Source of the DNA: DASSWB01 sp035705495
GTDB lineage: Bacteria; Bacteroidota; Bacteroidia; Flavobacteriales; Flavobacteriaceae
Assembly: GCA_035705495.1 (NCBI GenBank)
Contig: DASSWB010000020.1
Coordinates: 1-48,472 of the forward strand
Reading direction: 5' to 3'
Length of the DNA: 48,472 nucleotides
Shown here: in pieces, positions 7,143-15,303 of the stretch
Position numbering within the stretch: position 1 is the first letter of the stretch
How the letters are laid out: every line of letters begins with the position of its first letter
Position numbers and translations under genes: made by a program
The notes under the pieces: model-generated
Database searches by the model: none
What the model saw: only the letters and a program-made list of their open reading frames with translations
Told to the model about the DNA's origin: nothing

Positions 7143-8015
7143 CTATTTTGCTAATAATAATTTCCAGGCTTCCAAAGGTTCGTCCCTTTCAAGAAATTCC
7201 TGTGCTTTTTTGTGTATTTTATCTGTATTTCCTTTAGTAATCAATTCCGAAATTTCGGCATTTTCATTTTTAAAAGAATTAATTTCCTCTAAAGTAGGAA
7301 CATTTTCAATATTTCCCAGTTTCCCGAGATCATTTCCTGTTAAAATTTTACTTTCCCTTATTTCCTGCGGAATTGCATCAACTCCTATACCCAAAGTCGT
7401 TAAAGGTTTCGGCACTTCGAACATTCCCGTTTTTGCACGCGTGTACCAATTCCCTCCCATCCGGGCCACTTGGTCTATTTTATGCTGATCAATCACTCCA
7501 TTCTCATCAAGAATTTCTTCGTTCACGTGCATTTTTACAATTTCGCAAATCACAAGATTTCCTGCGCCACCTTCTTGACCGAGTTCAATAACTTGCATTA
7601 CTTTACATTCCATTTGCACCGGTGATTCCGCAACCCGAAAAGGTTTTACCAAATCTGATTTCAGCATTGTCAATCCGGCTTTTTCAAATTCGTTTACGCC
7701 ATCGGCATATTCTGTACTTGAAAGGGAAGCTTGTTGAACGATTGCGTAATTTACAATATTGATCACCACTTCTTTTGTGGCTTTTACATTCAAATAAGTA
7801 TGTTTTACCGTATTGTCACGACCTCTTCTTGCCGGTGAAAAAATCAAAACCGGAGGATTCGCGCTAAAGACATTAAAAAAGCTAAAGGGCGAAAGATTTG
7901 GGTTCCCTTCTTCATCCATCGTACTGGCAAAAGCAATCGGTCTCGGACCAATGGCGCCGAGTAAAAGTCCGTGGAATTTAGCGGTTGTAACGTCTTTTGG
8001 ATCTATGGAAAGCAT
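7143..8015 (-). CDS. Flavin reductase family protein (FMN-binding split barrel)
   Basis: A 290-residue member of the flavin reductase-like, FMN-binding family (DIM6/NTAB). Visible signatures are GAIGPRPIAFASTMDEEG at about residues 21-38, NLSPFSFFNVFSANPPVLIFSP at about 40-61, and NTVKHTYLNVKATKEVVIN at about 68-86; these build the FMN site. The C-terminal third after residue 215 (predicted helices, AKTGMFEVPKP onwards) is typical of the longer Bacteroidota members. Substrate cannot be told from sequence. It is the first gene of a two-gene unit with DUF3127 and is divergent from the kinase at 8199. Confidence 0.88.
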   Translation of the reverse strand: MLSIDPKDVTTAKFHGLLLGAIGPRPIAFASTMDEEGNPNLSPFSFFNVFSANPPVLIFSPARRGRDNTVKHTYLNVKATKEVVINIVNYAIVQQASLSSTEYADGVNEFEKAGLTMLKSDLVKPFRVAESPVQMECKVMQVIELGQEGGAGNLVICEIVKMHVNEEILDENGVIDQHKIDQVARMGGNWYTRAKTGMFEVPKPLTTLGIGVDAIPQEIRESKILTGNDLGKLGNIENVPTLEEINSFKNENAEISELITKGNTDKIHKKAQEFLERDEPLEAWKLLLAK

Positions 8016-8198
8016 TCAGAATATTTTCCGCAAATATAGCTAAACCTGAAGGGAATAAAAAAGAAATGGCCGCGTTAGCTTGTTGGTTTAATCGGATTTT
8101 CTATTTAGAAAACGCTTTCATAAATTAGAAAATTAAAAAGTATTCACGCAGATGAGTCAAAACGATTATCTTTAGATTTATAAACGAATGTACAGTTC

Positions 8199-9347
8199 AT
8201 GAATTTTTCCGACGAACGCAATTTTAGCCGCTGGTTTATTATTATTTCTTCCCTTATCATTGTCTGTTTGATTCTTTGGAACACCTCCCTCTTTTTTGAA
8301 AGATTAAAACAGGACGAACGCAGTAAAATGCATATTTGGGGAAGCGCTTTTTCTGAACTTTTAAAAGAAAAGCCCGAATCGGATATCACGCTTATCACTA
8401 CAATTTTGGAAGAGAATACAACAACTCCCATGATTGTTTATACAATTAAGGAAGATGTTTATGCAACCCGAAATATCCCGAATGAAGATAATTATTCGCA
8501 GCAAGATCTTCAGGAAATGGCTGCCGATTTCGCCGGAGAATATGATCCTATTGATATTAATGTAAAGAGCGAATTGATCAGTATTGTTTACTATGGAAAT
8601 TCGCCGCTCATCACAAAATTAAAATATTATCCTGTAGGATTACTGCTGATCGTGGTTCTGTTTATTGGTGTGATTTATTTCTTTTACACCACATCAAAAT
8701 CCAGCGAACAAAATAAACTTTGGGCCGGAATGGCAAAAGAAACCGCACACCAGATTGGAACGCCACTTTCGTCTTTGGTAGGGTGGACAGAAATTCTCTC
8801 TCAGGAAAATGTGAATGAAGAGTACTTAAAGGAAATCAAAAAAGATGTTGACCGATTGGAGATGATTACCGAAAGGTTTTCGAAAATAGGATCCGCGCCC
8901 ACCTTGGAAAAAGCAGATATTGTTGAAGAAACCAAAAATTCCTATGATTATTTAAAACTGCGAAGTTCAAAATTGATTGAATTTTCTCTTGAATTGCCGA
9001 CGAATTCCATTCCAGTGAATTTAAACAAACAATTATACAGTTGGACGATTGAAAACCTCGTGAAAAATGCCATTGATGCGATGCGCGGAAAAGGAAAACT
9101 TCTCATTCAACTGAAAGAAGAGCCCAAATGGGTTTGTATTTTAATTTCCGATACGGGAAAAGGAATTCCGAAAAGTAAATTCCATAAAATTTTCGAGCCC
9201 GGGTTTACAACCAAAAAGCGTGGTTGGGGACTTGGATTATCGTTAACCAAAAGAATCATTGAAGATTACCACGAGGGAAAAATAAGGGTTTTTAAAAGTG
9301 AACTGGAAAAAGGAACTACTTTTCAGATTAGGTTGAGGAAAAAGTAG
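8199..9347 (+). CDS. Membrane sensor histidine kinase
   Basis: A 382-residue two-helix sensor kinase. It has a membrane helix at about residues 11-30, a small extracytoplasmic domain to about 148, a second helix at about 149-168, then a dimerisation helix with the H-box AHQIGTPLSSLVGWTEIL in which His184 is the expected phosphoacceptor. The ATPase domain has an N-box ENLVKNAIDAM, a G1 box DTGKGIPKSKF, FEPGFTTKK and the GWGLGLSLTKRI glycine lid. The H-box is the HQIGTPLSS variant common in Bacteroidota. No response regulator lies beside it, so it is an orphan here; the signal is unknown. Confidence 0.92.
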   Translation: MNFSDERNFSRWFIIISSLIIVCLILWNTSLFFERLKQDERSKMHIWGSAFSELLKEKPESDITLITTILEENTTTPMIVYTIKEDVYATRNIPNEDNYSQQDLQEMAADFAGEYDPIDINVKSELISIVYYGNSPLITKLKYYPVGLLLIVVLFIGVIYFFYTTSKSSEQNKLWAGMAKETAHQIGTPLSSLVGWTEILSQENVNEEYLKEIKKDVDRLEMITERFSKIGSAPTLEKADIVEETKNSYDYLKLRSSKLIEFSLELPTNSIPVNLNKQLYSWTIENLVKNAIDAMRGKGKLLIQLKEEPKWVCILISDTGKGIPKSKFHKIFEPGFTTKKRGWGLGLSLTKRIIEDYHEGKIRVFKSELEKGTTFQIRLRKK

Positions 9348-9358
9348 TGATTAGTAAA

Positions 9359-9372
9359 GGTCAGTGGTCAGT
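9359..9372. repeat. Heptamer repeat (GGTCAGT)x2
   Basis: Two exact copies of ggtcagt, 12 bases after the stop of the histidine kinase gene, in the 65-base gap before the convergent HIT gene. It is short but of the same 7-bp period as the arrays at 674 and 21438. Confidence 0.5.
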
Positions 9373-9412
9373 AAAAAATCATAAAAGACCAAGAATACAA
9401 TTTCTGAAAGTT

Positions 9413-9802
9413 TTACAAATTCCTTTTAATGTCTTCCGCTACTTCTTCAAATTCTTCCTTTGATAGCAACACTTTTTTCTGAAATCGCATATCGTCCATT
9501 TCATTTAACGGAATTAGGTGAACGTGCACATGCGGAACTTCCAACCCAACAACAGCAATTCCTACCCTTTTGCACACAATAGCTTTTTCAATGGCCAAAC
9601 CGACTTTTCTGGAGAATTGCATCAGTTCGGTATAGGTGACTTCATCCATATCGAGGATTTTATCGACTTCTTGCTTCGGAATACATAAAGTATGTCCTTT
9701 TGTATTGGGATTTATATCAAGGAACGCAAGGAATTTATCCGTTTCTGCAACTTTATATGCTGGAATTTCACCGCTGATAATTTTTGTGAATATTGAAGCC
9801 AT
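9413..9802 (-). CDS. HIT family nucleotide-binding hydrolase
   Basis: A 129-residue histidine-triad protein, HINT-like, a family that hydrolyses nucleoside phosphoramidates or related dinucleotides. The start MASIFTKIISGEIPAYKVAE and the segment LDINPNTKGHTLCIPKQEVD are typical, and the triad HVHVHLIP lies at about residues 93-100. It is downstream of greA on the same strand with a terminator between the two, an arrangement common in flavobacteria. Confidence 0.93.
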   Translation of the reverse strand: MASIFTKIISGEIPAYKVAETDKFLAFLDINPNTKGHTLCIPKQEVDKILDMDEVTYTELMQFSRKVGLAIEKAIVCKRVGIAVVGLEVPHVHVHLIPLNEMDDMRFQKKVLLSKEEFEEVAEDIKRNL

Positions 9803-9841
9803 TTTTAATGTTTTAATTGATTCGAGTAATTTTTTAAAATT

Positions 9842-9885
9842 AAAAAATCCTTTCCGAAGAATTCAAGAAAGGATTTACATTTTTT
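9842..9885 (-). terminator. Terminator downstream of greA
   Basis: Arms aaatcctttc (9845-9854) and gaaaggattt (9867-9876) form a 10-bp stem, with a T-run following on the minus strand. It lies 12 bases past the greA stop. Confidence 0.8.
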
Positions 9886-9897
9886 ATAGAACGATAA

Positions 9898-10374
9898 TTA
9901 ATCTCTTGTAATTTCAAGGATTTCAAAAGTCATTTTACCATTAGGAACCTCGATTTCAGTGGTTTCACCAACCCTTTTTCCGAGTAAACCTTTTCCTATT
10001 GGAGAATCAACAGAGATTTTTCCAGATTTTAAATCGGCTTCACTTTGGGCGACCAATTTATACCTCATTTCCATGTTATTGTTCAAATTTTTGATTTTCA
10101 CGTTGGAATGAACCAAAACTTTTGAAGTATCTAATTGAGATTCATCTATCAATCGTGCGTTCGCAACGATTTCTTCCATTTTTGAAATCTTCATTTCCAA
10201 TAATCCTTGTGCTTCTTTTGCGGCATCATATTCGGCATTTTCACTTAAATCACCTTTATCACGAGCTTCTGCGATAGCTTGTGACGATTTGGGACGTTCT
10301 ACATCTTTCAAATAATTCAATTCGTCCCTCAATTTTTTTAAACCTTCAGCGGTATAATAAGATACTTTACTCAT
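9898..10374 (-). CDS. greA: Transcription elongation factor GreA
   Basis: Rescues backtracked RNA polymerase by stimulating transcript cleavage in its active site. The 158-residue product has the N-terminal coiled coil with the acidic tip motif DKGDLSENAEYDAAKEAQG at about residues 39-57, and the C-terminal FKBP-like domain with SPIGKGLLGKRVGE near residue 124. Length is standard. Its leader contains a strong promoter and, almost at the predicted transcription start, a terminator-like hairpin (10398-10421), which suggests attenuation of its own expression. Confidence 0.97.
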   Translation of the reverse strand: MSKVSYYTAEGLKKLRDELNYLKDVERPKSSQAIAEARDKGDLSENAEYDAAKEAQGLLEMKISKMEEIVANARLIDESQLDTSKVLVHSNVKIKNLNNNMEMRYKLVAQSEADLKSGKISVDSPIGKGLLGKRVGETTEIEVPNGKMTFEILEITRD

Positions 10375-10397
10375 AACTTCATCGTTTTATAAAATAG

Positions 10398-10421
10398 AAA
10401 AAATCCCATTCGAAAACGGGA
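10398..10421 (-). promoter_or_regulatory. Terminator-like hairpin in the greA leader (candidate attenuator)
   Basis: On the minus strand tcccgtt, loop ttcg, aatggga, then six Ts: a 7-bp stem with a UUCG tetraloop and a U-run. It begins only a few bases after the predicted start site and ends about 24 bases before the greA ATG. No other minus-strand gene lies upstream, so any transcript it acts on must be the greA transcript. Confidence 0.6.
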
Positions 10422-10430
10422 CTTCTTTAA

Positions 10431-10462
10431 CAAAGATAGTAAATTTACGATTCCTTAAGCAA
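10431..10462 (-). promoter_or_regulatory. Predicted greA promoter, TTG-N21-TATCTTTG
   Basis: On the minus strand a TTG (10460-10462) lies 21 bases before TATCTTTG (10431-10438). This is a full match to the Bacteroidota pattern TTG-N17-23-TAnnTTTG. The predicted start is near 10425. The promoter sits directly beside the start of the divergent lipoprotein gene. Confidence 0.7.
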
Positions 10463-10467
10463 TTAAT

Positions 10468-10917
10468 ATGATGCAATTGAATTTTAGAATTAAAAAAGCC
10501 ATTTTACTCCTATTCCTCACATTTTTAATTAGTTGCTCCAATGATGATGATGTAAGATATGAAAATCCGTATTTGGCGGATATTAATGTTGCGCTCCAAA
10601 TTAATTTGGCGCTTCCCGAATTCAGCAACCTCCAATTTCCCGGAAATAAATACGTGACCTATAATTACGGACTCAATGGAATTGTTGTTTATTGCTTAAA
10701 TCCGTCAACTTATACTGCGTTTGAATTGACCGATCCCAATCACGTACCGCAAAATTGTTCCCGACTTACAGTAACGGGTATCAAAGCAGCTTGTGATTGC
10801 GACGAGAATGAATATGAAATTATTTCAGGTCAGTCAACCAATGGTCAAATGGAATTCCCTCTGAAACCTTACCGTGTGGAAAAAGTTGGAAATGTGCTTC
10901 AAATCACGAATTATTAA
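10468..10917 (+). CDS. Lipoprotein with Rieske-like C-terminal region lacking His ligands
   Basis: A 149-residue lipoprotein: basic start, hydrophobic helix, then lipobox FLISC with Cys at about residue 23. Residues 60-149 follow the order of a Rieske domain (GLNGIVVYCLN, then FELTDPNHVPQNCSRL, then ACDCDENEYEIISGQSTNG, then FPLKPYRVEKVGNVLQI). A true Rieske protein has CxH and CxxH to bind a 2Fe-2S cluster; here these positions read C-S-R and C-D-C-D, so the histidines are absent. I infer a Rieske-derived fold without a cluster, perhaps with disulfides. A second ATG one codon in (10471) is an equally good start. It is divergent from greA. Confidence 0.7.
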   Translation: MMQLNFRIKKAILLLFLTFLISCSNDDDVRYENPYLADINVALQINLALPEFSNLQFPGNKYVTYNYGLNGIVVYCLNPSTYTAFELTDPNHVPQNCSRLTVTGIKAACDCDENEYEIISGQSTNGQMEFPLKPYRVEKVGNVLQITNY

Positions 10918-10926
10918 AAATCAAAA

Positions 10927-10956
10927 AATCCTGACAGGAGTTTTCCCATCAGGATT
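10927..10956. terminator. Convergent terminator hairpin
   Basis: Arms aatcctga and tcaggatt (8 bp) with a 14-base loop, between the convergent ends of the lipoprotein and TonB receptor genes. A-rich on the left and moderately T-rich on the right, so it could serve both directions. Confidence 0.55.
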
Positions 10957-10976
10957 AAATCCGAATTTTTTCAATA

Positions 10977-13313
10977 TTAAAATTTCAAGCTAACGCCTGC
11001 CAAAAAGTTGATGGTTGCCTGCGGATAATAACCAACCCAACCGGAATCATACCAACCGTTTGAAACATATTCCTCACTAAAAATATTATTGATCAAACCA
11101 GTGAAAACCACTTCTTTAAAAAGCGGAGCAGATTTCCAAGTGTACTGCAAGTTCAAATCATTTACAAAATAAGCATCCAATATAGAACCTTCCGCTTCGG
11201 TATTGCTCATGTATTGTTCCCCTACATATTTTGAAAGCAGATTGATCTCAAAATTTTCAAGCGGTGTTAAACTGATGATATTCCCAGCAACGATTGAAGG
11301 CGAGAAAGAAATTTCCGTATCTCCGAAACTTTGCAATTCGTCATCTACAGTCGCGTAAAAATCGACGTTTTTGTTTTGGCTCAAAGATACATTGGGTCTG
11401 ATAGAAAGCAGATCTGAAATCTTGAAAGCGGCATCAATTTCCAATCCCGTTCTGTAACTTTTTCCGCTATTTTGACGTACGGAGGCACCCACATCATCAA
11501 TTTCCCCAGTTAAAACCAACTGATTTCGGTAATCCATAAAATACAAATTCGTATTTATCTGAATCGTTTTTGTATTAAACCTCCAGCCCAATTCGTAATC
11601 ATTCAATTCTTCCGGCTCGGGATCTCCATTTTCATAATCGTCCCGACTTGGTTCCCTGTGCGCCCGTGCGAAAGAAAAATAAAGTTGATTTTGCCGATTG
11701 AATTTGTACGTCAGCCCCGCTTTTGGATTGAAGAAATTCAGCTCATCATCAACCAAAAATTCTGATCCGTCCGAAAGAATTCCGCTGGTTTCATATTTCA
11801 CTTTTCGAAGCTGTAAATCGACGTAAGCTGCCAATTTTTCTGAAATTGAAAAAGTCGCTTTTCCAAAAATATTGAAATCTGTTTTTGTTGCTTCATTTTC
11901 GTAATATGGCGTATGAGGTTCATTGTTTTGGGCAAAACGCGTGTAAATCACTTCCCCAAAATGATCTCCGATGTACTTGTTCCAGCCACCACCGACAATA
12001 ACGTCCGTTTTTTCATTTTCAAAATTCAGACTAAAAACACTTCCGAAGAAATCATTGTCCAGATTTTTTGTGCCGACCAAATCCGAAGTCGTCATTTCTT
12101 CGCCGTTAACCATAAAAGGTTCAAGTCCGAATTCAATCAAATCCGCATCTTCTTCAAATTCTTGGTAATAACCGGCTCCCTTTGTATAATGCAAACCGAT
12201 GTTTGAAGACCAATTAGAATTGTATTTCTGATTCCAAAGCAATTGATAATGATCTTGCTGATAATTATCGGTTTGATTGTCATAGAAATGAATATTTCCA
12301 TCTTCATCCGTGTACATTCCCGCTGGATTGAAAGTGCGGTCGTTGTTCAAAGTTTCAGCATCAATTCCGTACCACGCTTGATAAGTTCTTTCCTTTCCGC
12401 CGAAAGTCAGCGCTTTTATCAGCGTATTTCCTTTATGATATGAACCTTGAAAGAAATAAGATTTTAAATCGGTATTCGCACGATCTATATATCCGTCACT
12501 TTCAATTTTTGAAACCCGTCCGGAAAACGACCAATAATCATTTAACTTTCCCGTACTGAATTTTAATGTATGTTTTCGCGTATTGAAAGATCCGAAACTA
12601 TTCGCGATTTCTGCGGAAGGTTTAATTCTATACGCATCTGTCAGAATATTCAAACTCGCTCCAAAAGCACCAGCGCCATTTGTGGAAGTTCCCACTCCGC
12701 GTTGCAACTGAAGGTTTTGAACAGAAGAAGCAAAATCACCCAGATTTACCCAGAATGTCCCCTGACTTTCCGAATCATTGTACGGAATTCCATTAATTGT
12801 AACGTTGACCCGAGTGGCATCACTACCACGAACACGAAGTCCCGTGTAACCAATCCCCGCACCAGCATCGGAAGTTGTTACAACGTTGGGCATAAAATTC
12901 ATCAAGGCAGGAATATCCTGACCCAAATTTCTGTCTTCAATTTGCTCGTTCGAAAGATTGCTGTAGGTAATGGGCGAATCGGCCTTCACGCGTACTGAGG
13001 ATAAAAATACTTCATCCAGAACTTCGGGAGATGTGCTCATGTTTATCTCTAAAAATTTGTCTTCCGTGAGATGGATTTCCATGGTTTTTTGGTTTGCATA
13101 CGTGAAAATGAGCGTGTAAACGCCTTCGGATAATTCCATTAAAAACAAACCTTCTCCGTTGGTTGTGGTTCCTTCTCCAGTTTCCTTAACAAAAACCGAA
13201 ACTCCTTCAATAGGACCGTTTTCATCAAAAACCTTTCCTTGTAAGTTGAAATTTTGTGCCGACCCTGCGACTGACAGCACAAAGAGTGCTAGAAAAAATA
13301 ATACATTTTTCAT
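10977..13313 (-). CDS. TonB-dependent receptor, predicted thiamine uptake (Omr1-like)
   Basis: A 778-residue outer-membrane receptor. It has a signal peptide (MKNVLFFLALFVLSVAGSAQ), a carboxypeptidase regulatory-like domain at about residues 22-100 (LQGKVFDENGPIEGVSVFVK), a plug at about 115-225 (IPALMNFMPNVVTTSDAGAG; GLRVRGSDATRVNVTINGIP), and a beta-barrel ending in Phe. The substrate is inferred from its leader, which is a complete TPP riboswitch with terminator (13355-13500). Riboswitch-controlled TonB receptors in Bacteroidota were named Omr1 in comparative genomics of thiamine metabolism. A matching inner-membrane permease operon starts at 18650. Vitamin transport is well supported; exact substrate (thiamine, its phosphates or a precursor) is not. 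Confidence 0.9.
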   Translation of the reverse strand: MKNVLFFLALFVLSVAGSAQNFNLQGKVFDENGPIEGVSVFVKETGEGTTTNGEGLFLMELSEGVYTLIFTYANQKTMEIHLTEDKFLEINMSTSPEVLDEVFLSSVRVKADSPITYSNLSNEQIEDRNLGQDIPALMNFMPNVVTTSDAGAGIGYTGLRVRGSDATRVNVTINGIPYNDSESQGTFWVNLGDFASSVQNLQLQRGVGTSTNGAGAFGASLNILTDAYRIKPSAEIANSFGSFNTRKHTLKFSTGKLNDYWSFSGRVSKIESDGYIDRANTDLKSYFFQGSYHKGNTLIKALTFGGKERTYQAWYGIDAETLNNDRTFNPAGMYTDEDGNIHFYDNQTDNYQQDHYQLLWNQKYNSNWSSNIGLHYTKGAGYYQEFEEDADLIEFGLEPFMVNGEEMTTSDLVGTKNLDNDFFGSVFSLNFENEKTDVIVGGGWNKYIGDHFGEVIYTRFAQNNEPHTPYYENEATKTDFNIFGKATFSISEKLAAYVDLQLRKVKYETSGILSDGSEFLVDDELNFFNPKAGLTYKFNRQNQLYFSFARAHREPSRDDYENGDPEPEELNDYELGWRFNTKTIQINTNLYFMDYRNQLVLTGEIDDVGASVRQNSGKSYRTGLEIDAAFKISDLLSIRPNVSLSQNKNVDFYATVDDELQSFGDTEISFSPSIVAGNIISLTPLENFEINLLSKYVGEQYMSNTEAEGSILDAYFVNDLNLQYTWKSAPLFKEVVFTGLINNIFSEEYVSNGWYDSGWVGYYPQATINFLAGVSLKF

Positions 13314-13357
13314 TCGTAAAAACGTTTACGAATAAAAGGGGCGATTATTCTATGGTT

Positions 13358-13404
13358 AAAAAATCAAATAAAAAATCCCGAAAACCGACTATCGGTGTTC
13401 AGGA
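13358..13404 (-). terminator. Riboswitch terminator (expression platform)
   Basis: On the minus strand tcctgaacaccga (13392-13404), loop tag, tcggttttcggga (13376-13388): 12 of 13 pairs including one G-U, followed by TTTTTTATTTGATTTTTT. It lies between the TPP aptamer and the TonB receptor start, so ligand binding is expected to cause premature termination. Confidence 0.85.
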
Positions 13405-13429
13405 GCAATTACATACACGGCATTTTTTT

Positions 13430-13500
13430 GTGCCTTCCCTTGGCAGCATTACCTGCCCAGGTTCATTGGGTATGATCTCAGCCTTTTTTGAAGGCACCCC
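13430..13500 (-). ncRNA. TPP riboswitch (THI element)
   Basis: The minus strand contains the conserved THI blocks in order: ggggtgcc, then ggctgagatcatacccaatg, then gaacctggg, then caggtaatgctgccaaggga, closed by P1 pairing of gtgccttc (5' arm, within 13490-13500) with gaaggcac (3' arm, 13430-13437). The CUGAGA, ACCC, GAACCUG and UAAUGC blocks are the known TPP-binding core. It is upstream of, and in the same direction as, the TonB receptor gene. Confidence 0.95.
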
Positions 13501-13514
13501 TTAGAGATTGAGTG

Positions 13515-13522
13515 CAAATTTA
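13515..13522 (-). promoter_or_regulatory. Predicted promoter of the riboswitch transcript, TAAATTTG
   Basis: TAAATTTG on the minus strand matches TAnnTTTG and lies 14 bases before the aptamer, which would place the transcription start just ahead of the riboswitch. A -33 TTG at good spacing is not seen. Confidence 0.5.
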
Positions 13523-13572
13523 AGAAGGTTTTTTGATTTCCATCTGTTTTTCGTTAATTTAAATTAATACAG

Positions 13573-13580
13573 TAATTTTG
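13573..13580 (+). promoter_or_regulatory. Predicted promoter of the kinase at 13586, TAATTTTG
   Basis: TAATTTTG matches TAnnTTTG and ends only five bases before the ATG at 13586. If used, the transcript would start at or next to the start codon (leaderless). No clear -33 box is present. Confidence 0.4.
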
Positions 13581-13585
13581 GATTT

Positions 13586-15262
13586 ATGCAAACCCCAAAA
13601 CGCTACCTTACTTTAAAAGTCCTGATTGGTTATTTATTGATTGCCGCCTTGGCCACAGTGGCCGTTTGGTTTATCTATTCGCAAATTATTGCTTTTAATA
13701 GCTTGTCCCTAAAAAATCAAAGCAACGAAAAACTTTTTCTGGTTAGTGAAATCACTACCAATCTTTATGAAACCGAAAATATTAGCCGGAGACTCGTTCA
13801 ATCAAATAGTCCAGAAGATCTAGATCAATTTTACCTTCAAATACAAAATGTACACAACAAAATCAATTTGTTGGAAAAGCATCACTTGAATGGTGGTGAA
13901 GAAGTGGAATTGGATACAATTACAAGTTTGTTGTGCAAAAAAACCCAAAACCTTGAAGAACTGCTCGACTTAAGGGCGGAGGAAAAAACCAAGAATTATT
14001 ATACAAAGGCCCTTCAAAAATTACGTAAAGTCGATGAGAAATTCGGCAGACATCCTGAGGAAAGATTCACCAATCTGAAACCACACCAACGTCGGGTTTT
14101 GGAAAAAATCATTGCTTTTGCAGAAGAAGAAAATCAAAAAAAACTTACGAATAAAACTTCAGATTCCTTGGTTGGCGCCATCAAGGGAATTTTAACCGAA
14201 TTGGAAAAAAACAATTCCCAATTTCTACGGACAGTCGTTCAAAAAGAAAACGAACTGTTGGACAATGACATGGTATTAAATGAGCAATTGAGGAAATTGC
14301 TTTCCCAAATTGAGCAGGACGAAATCAAAAATACGGTGAACAAAGTGGAAGCCTCAAGGGAAATGCTTGCCGAAACTTCTGATATCATCATTGCGGCGGG
14401 AGTCACGAGTTTGGTAATTATTTTAGTTTTCCTCACAATTATAATGAAGGACATTACCAAAAGTCAACAGTACCGTCTAGAACTGGAAGAAGCCAAAATC
14501 TTTGCCGAAACCCTTTTGAAAAGAAGGGAGCAGTTCATGGCCGCTATTACCCACGACTTACGATCTCCTTTAACCACGGTTTTAGGTTATTCAAGTTTAA
14601 TGGAAAAAACAACATTGGAAACCCAGCAGGCACATTTTTTAAATCGGATTAAAAAATCTTCAACCTATCTTTTAAGATTGGTAAATGATTTATTGGATTT
14701 TTCAAAACTGGATGCTGGCAAAATGCGGGTGGAAAAACTTCCGTTCAATCCGAAACAACTGATAGAAGAAACAGTTCCAAATGTTGTTCTTTTGGATGAA
14801 GAAAAGAATGTTTCGGTCAAATTAAAAATTGCAGATGAAGCAAATGTTGAAATTATAAGCGATCCTTTCAGAATTAAGCAAATCATTTCAAATTTGGTAA
14901 GCAACGCCTATAAATTTACACAAGAAGGTGAAGTTTCTGTTGAAGCATTTTTGGAAAAGAAGAAGAAAGGGTACTATTTGTTGATCAAAGTAAAAGATAC
15001 GGGAATTGGGATTACCAAGGAGAAGCAACAAGAAATATTCATGGAATTTACCCAAGAAGATTCACAGACGGAAAGAAATTTTGGAGGAACCGGTCTCGGA
15101 CTCGCAATTTGTAAAAAATTGACCGAACTACTGGGAGGAAGCATTAGTGTACAAAGTGAGAAAAATATGGGAAGTGAATTTATCGTGGAAATTCCGGTCA
15201 AAAAATCAAAAGTAAGCAAGAGAAAAAATCCAGAATCTGACGAATCCAATGACGAAAAGTAG
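13586..15262 (+). CDS. Membrane sensor histidine kinase with CHASE3-like sensor region
   Basis: A 558-residue kinase. Membrane helix at about residues 11-32; a long helical extracytoplasmic region (about 35-265) rich in Leu, Glu and Lys that suits a four-helix sensor such as CHASE3; a second helix at about 270-290; a dimerisation domain with FMAAITHDLRSPLTTVLGYS, where His323 is the phosphoacceptor; and a full ATPase domain (IISNLVSNAYKFT, KVKDTGIGITKE, GGTGLGLAICKKL). It ends in a charged tail of about 20 residues. There is no receiver domain and no adjacent regulator, so its partner is elsewhere. Signal unknown. Confidence 0.92.
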   Translation: MQTPKRYLTLKVLIGYLLIAALATVAVWFIYSQIIAFNSLSLKNQSNEKLFLVSEITTNLYETENISRRLVQSNSPEDLDQFYLQIQNVHNKINLLEKHHLNGGEEVELDTITSLLCKKTQNLEELLDLRAEEKTKNYYTKALQKLRKVDEKFGRHPEERFTNLKPHQRRVLEKIIAFAEEENQKKLTNKTSDSLVGAIKGILTELEKNNSQFLRTVVQKENELLDNDMVLNEQLRKLLSQIEQDEIKNTVNKVEASREMLAETSDIIIAAGVTSLVIILVFLTIIMKDITKSQQYRLELEEAKIFAETLLKRREQFMAAITHDLRSPLTTVLGYSSLMEKTTLETQQAHFLNRIKKSSTYLLRLVNDLLDFSKLDAGKMRVEKLPFNPKQLIEETVPNVVLLDEEKNVSVKLKIADEANVEIISDPFRIKQIISNLVSNAYKFTQEGEVSVEAFLEKKKKGYYLLIKVKDTGIGITKEKQQEIFMEFTQEDSQTERNFGGTGLGLAICKKLTELLGGSISVQSEKNMGSEFIVEIPVKKSKVSKRKNPESDESNDEK

Positions 15263-15276
15263 TTTTTTCCTTTATC

Positions 15277-15303
15277 AAAAATCCTTTTCTATAACGGATT
15301 TTT
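15277..15303. terminator. Convergent terminator hairpin
   Basis: Arms aaaaatcc and ggattttt (8 bp) with an 11-base loop lie between the convergent kinase and arfB genes and overlap the last codons of arfB. The stem has A-runs and T-runs on opposite sides, so it can serve both strands. Confidence 0.5.

Noticed and set aside
12570..12998. Plus-strand open frame of 142 codons opposite the TonB receptor plug
   Set aside because: Antisense to highly conserved plug motifs, with no independent evidence for expression.
13256..13504. Plus-strand open frame of 82 codons
   Set aside because: It lies antisense to the TPP riboswitch and the receptor signal peptide; the RNA element explains the sequence.
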